This document shows, one piece after another, positions 9,114 through 16,669 of a stretch of DNA of 64,000 nt. Both the position numbers and the translations under genes were made by a program. The DNA lies in NCBI GenBank assembly GCA_009691765.1, contig SIAO01000001.1, positions 248,001 through 312,000 on the forward strand, given 5' to 3'. The stretch is from Planctomycetota bacterium. GTDB lineage: Bacteria > Planctomycetota > GCA-002687715. Below the pieces are notes generated by a model. It saw nothing but the letters and a program-made list of their open reading frames with translations. It was not told the DNA's origin and made no database searches. Position 1 is the first letter of the stretch, and every line of letters begins with the position of its first letter.

Positions 9114-10317
9114 AACTGCCTTCCGGTGTGACAATGATCCAGTCCGTGAGCCGCTCTAACGGCTGCCATGATTCTGAGCCAGCAACCAAAGCGGGCACAT
9201 CGCGTGGCGCGCTCAACAGCTTGCCGCGAATCCAACCTGGTTTCAGTTCAAGCGCTTCAAACCAAAGGTACTCAGAGAACTCATGCGACGAAGCGCGCTC
9301 AAACGCGAGCTTCACATGGAACTGCCAACCGATGTTGCGACGGAGCGCGAAAAGTTGCCCGAACACACCAAAGCGATGGTGCGAAAACTCCTTTTGACGT
9401 TTGGTTTCATCTGCGGATTTGTAGAGCACGACGTCGGAGGCCATGCGTGAGATGGCCGTCCGCGGAGTTCCGACGGAATCTGGATCCAGCAACACCCACG
9501 AGTTCGTGGGATGTTCACCGCGGTCTTTCAATCCACCCGCGCAATCTTCCGCCAGCAAAGGCAGCGCTTCCGCCGCACCCATCAAGCGCACAGCGACCTC
9601 ATCTCCAAGCTGGAGCAGGCCTTCATTCGTCGGTTCGGCACCATTGAGCAACGCGTCAGCAGCAGCTTCGAGCAAATCCGTAGCTTCGCCCTGATCGTCT
9701 GCTGGCACACACAGCAACTCGAGTTCAGGAATGCCGGCTCGTGAAAGTCCGTGCGTGTGAATCCAATTTCCGCCACGTCCTGGGAGAGTGTGGATGGCAA
9801 ACAGCGCACTACTGCGTGGTGCCACCGATGCGCTGGCCATATCTCGGACGCGCCGGCCTGGGAGCAAGCAGAGCGCCCCGTCGTCGTAAACGGCGGGCAA
9901 CCCTGGAACGCACGCTGTCACGAGCACACGCAGAAGTTGGTGATACGAGCGCGCAGGGCCTTGCGCATCAAGCACCGTTTCGACGCCTAGGAGCCAGCGA
10001 CAGTTCGAAGCGGTCTTGCGCTCGGATTCGTCGTCGATCCAGCTCTCTACAAACGCATCACTCAGATCGCCGCGCTCCTCAGTCCAGACCATCACGGGTG
10101 CTGAAAGCCCAGGGATCTCGAAAGCCTTGCACCAGGGTGATTCCGTCGTGCCTTCCAACTCGTGCGCTTCTTGAATGCTGCCGTAGACAGCCTCCAAGGC
10201 GCTGCGCACCTCTTCTTCATTCGGGCATTCAGGCTCAGGCCATAGTCCTAGTAGCGCGCAAGGCTCCGGGCCCTCTTGCTCAGTTTCTTCATGACTTTCA
10301 CGCTCATGTTCCATCAT
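9076..10317 (-). CDS. DUF4026/DUF2314-like protein of unknown function
   Basis: A 413-residue cytoplasmic protein with a highly acidic start (MMEHERESHEETEQEG). The middle contains NWIHTHGLSRAGIPELEL, which resembles the DUF4026 pattern. The C-terminal segment EYLWFEALELKPGWIRGKL resembles DUF2314. Both assignments are from memory of family patterns. There is no signal peptide or membrane segment. Its ATG overlaps the mltA stop by 4 nt, suggesting co-expression with the transglycosylase. No enzymatic function can be assigned. Confidence 0.6.
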   Translation of the reverse strand: MMEHERESHEETEQEGPEPCALLGLWPEPECPNEEEVRSALEAVYGSIQEAHELEGTTESPWCKAFEIPGLSAPVMVWTEERGDLSDAFVESWIDDESERKTASNCRWLLGVETVLDAQGPARSYHQLLRVLVTACVPGLPAVYDDGALCLLPGRRVRDMASASVAPRSSALFAIHTLPGRGGNWIHTHGLSRAGIPELELLCVPADDQGEATDLLEAAADALLNGAEPTNEGLLQLGDEVAVRLMGAAEALPLLAEDCAGGLKDRGEHPTNSWVLLDPDSVGTPRTAISRMASDVVLYKSADETKRQKEFSHHRFGVFGQLFALRRNIGWQFHVKLAFERASSHEFSEYLWFEALELKPGWIRGKLLSAPRDVPALVAGSESWQPLERLTDWIIVTPEGSYDPETSASLLED

Positions 10318-11561
10318 TCAACATCCGGCTTGGAGCTGCTCACAGTACCCGCAAGCTGCTTGGCGAAGAAATAGAAGAAACGCCCTTCTTCCTGAGTGAA
10401 TCCGGCGAGGCGTTCGGCTTCGGGCCCTGTCCCGATGAAGATGTCGGCACGACCCGCTGCCTTGATCGCACCACCGCGGTCTTGATCAAAGAGTAGGTTT
10501 GTTGCGGGACGAAACTCCACAGCGTTCGCTTCAAGCGGCGAAGTCACGGGCAAGCGCGTAACAGCGAGGCAAGGTGCAGCGCGCGGATAAACGTCTTTGT
10601 CCGTGGCCACGCTGTGAAACGCGGTCACTTTGCTACCAAGGCAGCCCCATGGCCCTGGCTCACACTCGCGGAAGAACACAAAGCTGCTGTTCTGCCACAG
10701 AGTTGGTTGCAGCTCTTCAGGGTGTTCTGCGAACCACTGCTTCAACCGCGTGAGCGAGAGTTCCGCCTTGGTCAGTTTCTCTTGCTGGATCAGCACCTGC
10801 CCGATGCTGGTGTATTCATGTTGCGTCTTGCCGGCATAGCCGATGCAGAGCTGGCGCCCATCAGGCAAGTTGATTCTGGCAGACCCTTGCACCTGCGCGA
10901 TGTAGACATCGAATGGGTCTTTCAGCCACAAGAACTCATAGCCTGCGAGCAAGTTGCCTTGCTCAATCTGTTGACGCGAAGGATAGGGCCGCAACGAACC
11001 ATCCGGTTGACGCTGTCCGAGACACAGACCCTCGGAGTCCTTCTCCAGATCCGTTGGCAAGACATACAGCGGGTAGCGGTAGACCTCATCCTTAACGAGG
11101 CGGCCATCAAAGATGGGCTCGCAGTACGCCGTGAACAGCACGCGTCCACTACGCCCAGCACCCACGGACGCATACACATCGAAGGAATAGAGGCACCAAC
11201 CTTGGAACTCGTCGGCGCTGCCGCACTTCTGCAAGATGTCGCGCAGTGTCGTCAAAGTGCGCAACATACGCTCGTGAGTGATCTCTGCATCATTGGCGCG
11301 ATAAGGGAAAAACTTCTGTGACGAGGGCTTGCCCAAGTACACGATGCTCTGGTCCAACGCCGCGAGCGATCCGTCGCGATCGAGGAATGCGGGACGGAAA
11401 TCCGGCATATCAGCGGCATCGGTCACTCGTTCGAGGTACGGCCAACTGCTCTCTTCACTGAAATCGAGAGGCGGCGTAAGTTCCGGTTCCGAGGCACATC
11501 CGGCACCAAAAAACAGCGCGCCTGCCAACAAAACACTTCTGGCTGACCTCACATACTTCAT
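10314..11561 (-). CDS. mltA: Membrane-bound lytic murein transglycosylase A-like lipoprotein
   Basis: Cleaves glycan strands of peptidoglycan to form 1,6-anhydro-muropeptides. The 415 residues start at the ATG at 11561, with GGGGAG upstream. The signal peptide ends in a lipobox (FFGAGC), so it is a lipoprotein. MltA-type features are VQGSARINLPDGR, IGYAGKTQHEYTSIG, SSFVFF, and the C-terminal DRGGAIKAAGRADIFIGTG carrying the conserved catalytic-region Asp. The 3D domain insertion region is present. It shows that the organism remodels peptidoglycan. Other starts up to 11642 are possible but spoil the signal peptide. Confidence 0.88.
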   Translation of the reverse strand: MKYVRSARSVLLAGALFFGAGCASEPELTPPLDFSEESSWPYLERVTDAADMPDFRPAFLDRDGSLAALDQSIVYLGKPSSQKFFPYRANDAEITHERMLRTLTTLRDILQKCGSADEFQGWCLYSFDVYASVGAGRSGRVLFTAYCEPIFDGRLVKDEVYRYPLYVLPTDLEKDSEGLCLGQRQPDGSLRPYPSRQQIEQGNLLAGYEFLWLKDPFDVYIAQVQGSARINLPDGRQLCIGYAGKTQHEYTSIGQVLIQQEKLTKAELSLTRLKQWFAEHPEELQPTLWQNSSFVFFRECEPGPWGCLGSKVTAFHSVATDKDVYPRAAPCLAVTRLPVTSPLEANAVEFRPATNLLFDQDRGGAIKAAGRADIFIGTGPEAERLAGFTQEEGRFFYFFAKQLAGTVSSSKPDVE

Positions 11562-11678
11562 CGCTATGCTCCCCACGATCATGCGCACGACACGCAACGA
11601 TCGTCCCGGATCGAATGCTACCACCGAACTCATGACACTCATCAGCCGTAGCCAGCTCGTTCCTGCGGGCTATCCTCT

Positions 11679-13622
11679 ATGTGCCCCATGCAAACTCGCC
11701 CTGACTTCCTTCTGACCCTGAAACAACGCCCACTGGTCTTCGATGCCGCCATGGGCACGAGCCTGTACGAGCGCGGTTACTTCATCAATCGCCCTTTCGA
11801 TGAAGCCAATCTCATTCGCGCCGAAACGGTGCGGCAAATCCATGCAGCTCAGAAAGCCGCCGGTGCCGAGATTCTCGAAACCAACACATTCTCGGCGAAC
11901 CGGTTGTTGCTCGCCCGCTATGGCATCCCAGATGCTGTGCGTGAGATCAACGCAGCCGGCGTTCATCTTGCGCGTGAAGCGGCAGGCGATGGCGCTTGGG
12001 TGGCAGGTTCCATCGGGCCCACCGGCGAAGGCTTAGGTGTACTGCCTGAAGACAAGCTGCAAGAGCTGCGCAAAATTTTTGAAGAGCAAATCCGCGCGCT
12101 CGTGGACAGCGGCGTGGACTTGCTGGTGCTCGAAACTTTCCACCACCTGGGAGAAGTCCTTGCCGCGTTGAAAGTGGCGCGCAGCAACTTCAACGGCCCC
12201 ATTGTTGCGCAGATGAGCTTCGAAGAAGACGGCGCGCTGCGTGACGGCACTTCGCCAGAGCGTGTAGCTGGCATCCTTGCGCATGCCGGCGCCAATGTGG
12301 TGGGTGTTAATTGCTGCGACGGGCCTGCGGTGGTGCACGAGATCGCAACGGCCATGTTGCAAGCGGGCGTGCCCGTGAGCGCGCAGCCCAACGCAGGGCG
12401 GCCGCGGCGCTTGGATCAGCGCACTCTGTACATGGCAACGCCCGAGTACTTCGGTGTCTATGCGCGGCGTTTGTTCAAAGCTGGCGTACGACTCGTTGGT
12501 GGCTGCTGCGGCACGCGCCCCGAGCACATTGCCGCCATAGCCGCTGCGGCTCGCATGGCCGGAGCCGCCGATGCAGGAAGCGGGCTCGGACCCGGTGCAG
12601 TCCTTGATCGCATTCCTGCGCACGTGGAGACGCGCGCCGCCATGGAAGAAGTGCCGCTGGCGCAGCGCTCGCGGTTCGCCGCCAAAGTGGAACGCATCTT
12701 TGAACAGCGCTTGGGCCGCGGCACGCGGACTCAGGCCCCCAAGGACCGCACAGACTTTGTGGTGAGCGTCGAGCTGAATCCGCCTGCTGGACTCAACCCC
12801 GCCAAAGCCATTGCCACGGGCAAGCAACTCTGTGATGCCGGCGTTGATGTCATCAATGTGCCCGATGGCCCACGCGCTGCTGTGCGCATGAGCAATGTGG
12901 CTTTCGCCCACTTGCTTGAACGCGAGAATGGCCACGAGACCATCGTGCATGTGTGCTGCCGCGATCGCAATCTTGTGGGTTTGCAATCCGACATTCTCGG
13001 CGCGCATGTGCTCGGATTGCGCAATCTCGTGGTGATTACTGGCGACCCGCCAAAGCTCGGCGATTACCCCAAAGCCACGGCTGTCTTCGATCTTGATTCG
13101 GTGGAGCTGCTGAAACTTGTGCACAGCTTGAATCAAGGCATCGACCCCGCGGGCAAGTTAGTCGGCGAGCAGACGAGTTTCTTCCTCGGTAGCGGTGTGG
13201 AACCTGCTGCTGTGGACTACGACCGCGAAATGCGGCGCCTAGCGCAAAAAGTCGCGGCTGGCGCACAACTCATCATGACGCAACCTGTGTACGACCGCGA
13301 AACGGTGCAGCGTTTCCTTAAAGACACGCGCAGCCTCAACGTGCCCATCCTGCTTGGCCTGTGCCCGCTGGTCTCAGCGCGCAACGCGGAGTTCTTGCAC
13401 AACGAAGTGCCTGGCATGAGTGTGCCGGACGCCATCCGCGAACGCATGCACCGCGCCGGAGGCGGCCCAGGAGGGCAGCGCGAAGGCGTGAACATCGCGC
13501 GTGAGATGCTGGAGGAGTTCAGCGACTCCATCGTAGGTTGCTACATCATTCCGCAGCTCGGTCGCACCAACGCAGCGCTCGAGGTGCTGGCGCCTCTCGG
13601 CTACGGCCAGCCCAGCGCATGA
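11679..13622 (+). CDS. Bifunctional homocysteine S-methyltransferase / methylenetetrahydrofolate reductase
   Basis: Fused enzyme of the YitJ type, 647 residues. The N-terminal half (residues 1 to about 300) is a homocysteine methyltransferase: DAAMGTSLYERG, then the zinc-binding Cys residues in VNCCDG and GGCCGTRPEH. The C-terminal half (from about 345) is an MTHFR barrel: FVVSVELNPPAGLN, NLVVITGDPPKLGDYP, and QLIMTQPVYD. Together they would make methyl-THF and methylate homocysteine. ATG at 11688 is an alternative start. The stop overlaps udk by 4 nt. The upstream divergent gap of 117 nt must hold promoters for this gene and mltA, but none is clear by eye. Confidence 0.93.
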   Translation: MCPMQTRPDFLLTLKQRPLVFDAAMGTSLYERGYFINRPFDEANLIRAETVRQIHAAQKAAGAEILETNTFSANRLLLARYGIPDAVREINAAGVHLAREAAGDGAWVAGSIGPTGEGLGVLPEDKLQELRKIFEEQIRALVDSGVDLLVLETFHHLGEVLAALKVARSNFNGPIVAQMSFEEDGALRDGTSPERVAGILAHAGANVVGVNCCDGPAVVHEIATAMLQAGVPVSAQPNAGRPRRLDQRTLYMATPEYFGVYARRLFKAGVRLVGGCCGTRPEHIAAIAAAARMAGAADAGSGLGPGAVLDRIPAHVETRAAMEEVPLAQRSRFAAKVERIFEQRLGRGTRTQAPKDRTDFVVSVELNPPAGLNPAKAIATGKQLCDAGVDVINVPDGPRAAVRMSNVAFAHLLERENGHETIVHVCCRDRNLVGLQSDILGAHVLGLRNLVVITGDPPKLGDYPKATAVFDLDSVELLKLVHSLNQGIDPAGKLVGEQTSFFLGSGVEPAAVDYDREMRRLAQKVAAGAQLIMTQPVYDRETVQRFLKDTRSLNVPILLGLCPLVSARNAEFLHNEVPGMSVPDAIRERMHRAGGGPGGQREGVNIAREMLEEFSDSIVGCYIIPQLGRTNAALEVLAPLGYGQPSA

Positions 13623-14254
13623 GCAAGCCCGTCTTCATTGGCATCGCTGGCGGCAGCGCTTCAGGGAAGACGAGTTTTGCGCAAGCGCTGGCGCGCGGTC
13701 TGCCCGAAGACGGTTTCGTCTTGGTCGAACAAGACGCCTACTACCGTCCTCTCGCACATCTCACGGTTGAAGAGCGATCTCTGGTGAACTTCGACCATCC
13801 CGACGCGTTCGATTGGCCGCTGCTGCGCGAGCAACTGGGCGCCTTGCTCCACGGCAAAGCGATTCACGCGCCCGTCTACAACTACAGCATTCATGATCGC
13901 AGCGGCATGCGCCCGATCAGAAGTGCTCCTCTTGTCGTACTCGAAGGCATCCTCGCGTTCCACGACCCGGAATTGCGCGGGCTCATGGACATCAAAGTGT
14001 TTGTGGACACCCCAAGCGACCTCAGACTCATGCGCCGCATTTTGCGCGACACTTTGGAACGTGGCCGCGAACTTGATTCCGTCCTCGCTCAATACGAGAC
14101 GATTGTGCGTCCCATGCACGAAGAGTTTTGCGAACCCACGCGCAACCACGCCGATGTGATCGTGCCGCGCGGCGCACACAACCGAGTGGCCTTTGACATG
14201 GTGCACGCGCGGTTGATGGCCATTCTCGCGGCGCAAGGACACACGCCAAGATGA
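13619..14254 (+). CDS. udk: Uridine kinase
   Basis: Phosphorylates uridine and cytidine in pyrimidine salvage. The 211 residues start MSKPVFIGIAGGSASGKTS, which contains the P-loop. DAYYRP, NFDHPDAFDWPL and YNYSIHDR are the classic uridine-kinase motifs, followed by VLEGILAFHD. The ATG overlaps the preceding stop by 4 nt and its own stop overlaps the next gene by 4 nt, so the three genes form one operon. Confidence 0.95.
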   Translation: MSKPVFIGIAGGSASGKTSFAQALARGLPEDGFVLVEQDAYYRPLAHLTVEERSLVNFDHPDAFDWPLLREQLGALLHGKAIHAPVYNYSIHDRSGMRPIRSAPLVVLEGILAFHDPELRGLMDIKVFVDTPSDLRLMRRILRDTLERGRELDSVLAQYETIVRPMHEEFCEPTRNHADVIVPRGAHNRVAFDMVHARLMAILAAQGHTPR

Positions 14255-15636
14255 GGCCGCTCTTGCTCATAGATGTCGTTGGGCTAACGCCAGCACTTGT
14301 CGGCGTGGCCACTCCGAATCTGATGGCGTTGCAGCAGCGCGGCAGCATGGCTCCTCTGGAAGCGGCCTTCCCTGCTGTCACTCTCACGGGTCAAGCCTCG
14401 CTCAGCACTGGTCTTGCGCCTTCGCAACACGGCATCGTTGGCAACGGCTGGTACTTGCGCGAAACGGAAGAAGTGCACTTTTGGAAGCAACCTCACCGTC
14501 TCATCCAAGCACCGACCTTGGGGCAGCTTCTGAAGGCACGCGACAGCACCATCAAAGTTGCACACTTGTTCTGGTGGTTCGCGATGTACGCGCCTGTTGA
14601 CATCAGCGTGACCCCGCGCCCGATGTATCCAGCAGATGGTCGCAAGCTCCCTGACATACACACTTTCCCAGCGGATCTCCGCGACGAACTGCAACGCCGC
14701 TTCGGTGCGTTTCCACTGTTTCATTTCTGGGGCCCGGGTGCTGACTTGCGCAGCACGGATTGGATTACACGCGCCGCTTGCGCGCTGGTGCGTGAACAGC
14801 GCCCGCACCTCACGCAGGTGTACTTGCCCCATCTCGATTACGACTTCCAGCGCTATGGCCCAGATGACCCACGCTCGCGCACCGCGTTGCGCGCCGTCGA
14901 TAACGCCGTCGGGCAACTCGTGGAAGCAGCACACTCCGTTGAAGCACGCGTCATGGTTCTGAGTGAGTACGGCATCACTCCAGTACACACAGCCGTGCAT
15001 CCCAACCGACTGCTGCGGCAGCACGGTTGGCTAAAACTCCGCAACGAGCGTGGTCGCGAAATGCTGGACTGCGGAGCATCGAAAGCGTTTGCCGTGGTCG
15101 ATCACCAGATCGCGCATTTGTACGTGCGCAATCCGCAAAATGTGCCGGCCGTCGTTGCGTTGTTTTCTGGGGCCCCCGGCATTGAGCAGGTGCTGCATGG
15201 TGCGTCCTTGGAAGCCGCAGGACTTGCTCACGAGCGCAGCGGCGAAATCGTCTTGGTAGCGGCACGCGCACATTGGTTCGCCTATTACTGGTGGCTGAAT
15301 GATGCGCTAGCTCCTGATTACGCACGCACCGTCGACATCCATCGCAAGCCTGGCTATGACCCTTGCGAGCTGCATTTCGATCCGGCACTGCGTTTCCCAA
15401 AGCTGCGTGTGATAAGCAAACTCCTCGCCCGCAAACTCGGCCAACGCGCGCTCCTGGATGTCATCGGCCTCGACCCTTCGGTCGTTCGCGGCTCTCACGG
15501 CCGCTTGCCTGACAGTCCTGCTGAAGGACCTGTTCTGTTAGTGGAAGACATGCCGCGCTTGCCCTGCACTGCGAACGGCGTGGTGCCCTACTCCGCGATT
15601 CCAGCGCTTGTCGAGCACTTGATCTTCGAATCCTGA
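14251..15636 (+). CDS. Alkaline-phosphatase-superfamily protein (type I phosphodiesterase/nucleotide pyrophosphatase-like)
   Basis: A 461-residue cytosolic-looking metalloenzyme. Metal and nucleophile elements can be seen: LLIDVVGLTP at the start, then AAFPAVTLTGQASLSTGLAPSQHGI, where the Thr is the likely nucleophile, and YLPHLDYDFQRYGPD. SEYGITPV replaces the usual S-D-H-G. Later AFAVVDHQIAHLYVRN and YDPCELHFDP follow. No signal peptide is visible. Similar proteins occur near UbiA-family genes in ebo-type clusters, but no such partner is adjacent here. The substrate is unknown. Confidence 0.78.
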   Translation: MRPLLLIDVVGLTPALVGVATPNLMALQQRGSMAPLEAAFPAVTLTGQASLSTGLAPSQHGIVGNGWYLRETEEVHFWKQPHRLIQAPTLGQLLKARDSTIKVAHLFWWFAMYAPVDISVTPRPMYPADGRKLPDIHTFPADLRDELQRRFGAFPLFHFWGPGADLRSTDWITRAACALVREQRPHLTQVYLPHLDYDFQRYGPDDPRSRTALRAVDNAVGQLVEAAHSVEARVMVLSEYGITPVHTAVHPNRLLRQHGWLKLRNERGREMLDCGASKAFAVVDHQIAHLYVRNPQNVPAVVALFSGAPGIEQVLHGASLEAAGLAHERSGEIVLVAARAHWFAYYWWLNDALAPDYARTVDIHRKPGYDPCELHFDPALRFPKLRVISKLLARKLGQRALLDVIGLDPSVVRGSHGRLPDSPAEGPVLLVEDMPRLPCTANGVVPYSAIPALVEHLIFES

Positions 15637-15661
15637 CTCGCTCACCGACTGCGGGCAGGAC

Positions 15662-16549
15662 TCACTCTCGTTCAGGCCCGAGGGCTTCGAGCAGGTGCGC
15701 ACTCATCAAAGCAGCGAGATAGCGGCTCACGGGACCAACTTCACCTCCAGCGACGGGTTTGCCATCAAGGCGAGTCACTGCAAGAACCGAGCGCGTGGTG
15801 CTCGCAAGAAAGATCTCATCGGCTTCACGCAATTCAGCGAGCGTGAATCCGCGTTCGCTCACTCCTGCAGGCCACACTTCGAGGATCAGAGCCCGCGTTA
15901 CACCCGGCAACAAGTTGAGAGACAGTGGAGGCGTGAGGATCTCGCCATCGCGCACCATGAACACATTCTGAGTGCTGGCTTCAAGCACTTGGCCGTCAGT
16001 GCCGACAAAGAGAGCTTCATCAGCACCAGCGTCGCGTGCTTGCCGCTTGGCTTGCACTGCACCGAGCAACTGCGTTGTCTTCCACGTAGATCGCTGCCAA
16101 CGAAAATCCGTGAGGCTATGCAATGCAATCCCAGGACCAGGAATCGCCTGCACACGGCCCGCTGGAATCGCCCGCCATGTTGCGTAGAGCGCTGGTGTTG
16201 GATCACGTTGCGGAAGGTGCTCTCGCGGCGCCCAACCGCCTGTGGCATGCAGGTAGGCCAATGCCGTCACACCCTGTACAGCGCGTTCAGAAAGCGCACC
16301 GAGCGCCTTGGCCGCCAAGGGCAGCACCACGCTCGCGTCGATGCCTACACCACGAAGCGAGCGTTCGAAGCGAGCCAAATGACGCTCGGTTTCGTAGAGC
16401 CGTGCCCCTCGGGCCAACAGGACTTCGTAGGCGGCTTCACTGAAAACAACGCCACGGTCTTCAAGCGGAATTCGCGCCTCGGCTGCTGCCACGACCTGCC
16501 CATCAATCCAAGCCAGTGCCTGAGGCTGGTTTATGACGTTGGCGTTCAT
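15662..16549 (-). CDS. Class IV aminotransferase (branched-chain / D-amino-acid transaminase-like)
   Basis: PLP fold-type IV enzyme, 295 residues. The motif DRGVVFSEAAYEVL, the PLP Lys in STWKTTQLLGAVQAKRQA, and the phosphate-binding EASTQNVFMV followed by LPGVTRALI are all typical. Family members include IlvE, D-alanine transaminase and aminodeoxychorismate lyase. DxxAYEVLR-like spacing and length favour the D-amino-acid transaminase branch, but specificity cannot be settled here. The gene is convergent with the phosphodiesterase gene (25 nt apart) and divergent from the large secreted protein. Confidence 0.82.
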   Translation of the reverse strand: MNANVINQPQALAWIDGQVVAAAEARIPLEDRGVVFSEAAYEVLLARGARLYETERHLARFERSLRGVGIDASVVLPLAAKALGALSERAVQGVTALAYLHATGGWAPREHLPQRDPTPALYATWRAIPAGRVQAIPGPGIALHSLTDFRWQRSTWKTTQLLGAVQAKRQARDAGADEALFVGTDGQVLEASTQNVFMVRDGEILTPPLSLNLLPGVTRALILEVWPAGVSERGFTLAELREADEIFLASTTRSVLAVTRLDGKPVAGGEVGPVSRYLAALMSAHLLEALGPERE

Positions 16550-16669
16550 GGGCGCATCTTAGCCACGGTGGGGCAGTTGCACGCTGCGAGCGTAGGCGAA
16601 ATATTCACTGTTATTCTAAATGCCGCTCGCGATAAGCTGTCACTATCACCACCCATCTTGGGGAGAAAT

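Noticed and set aside
14251-15636. Assignment to an ebo (edge) gene cluster
   Set aside because: An alkaline-phosphatase-like gene and a UbiA gene both occur in the window but are 37 kb apart, and EboB/EboF-type genes are absent.
15695-16669. Open frame extending 325 codons upstream of the BPI-like protein gene
   Set aside because: It lies opposite the aminotransferase gene, has no similarity, and the downstream ATG at 16670 has a ribosome-binding site and a signal peptide. The upstream part is a shadow frame.
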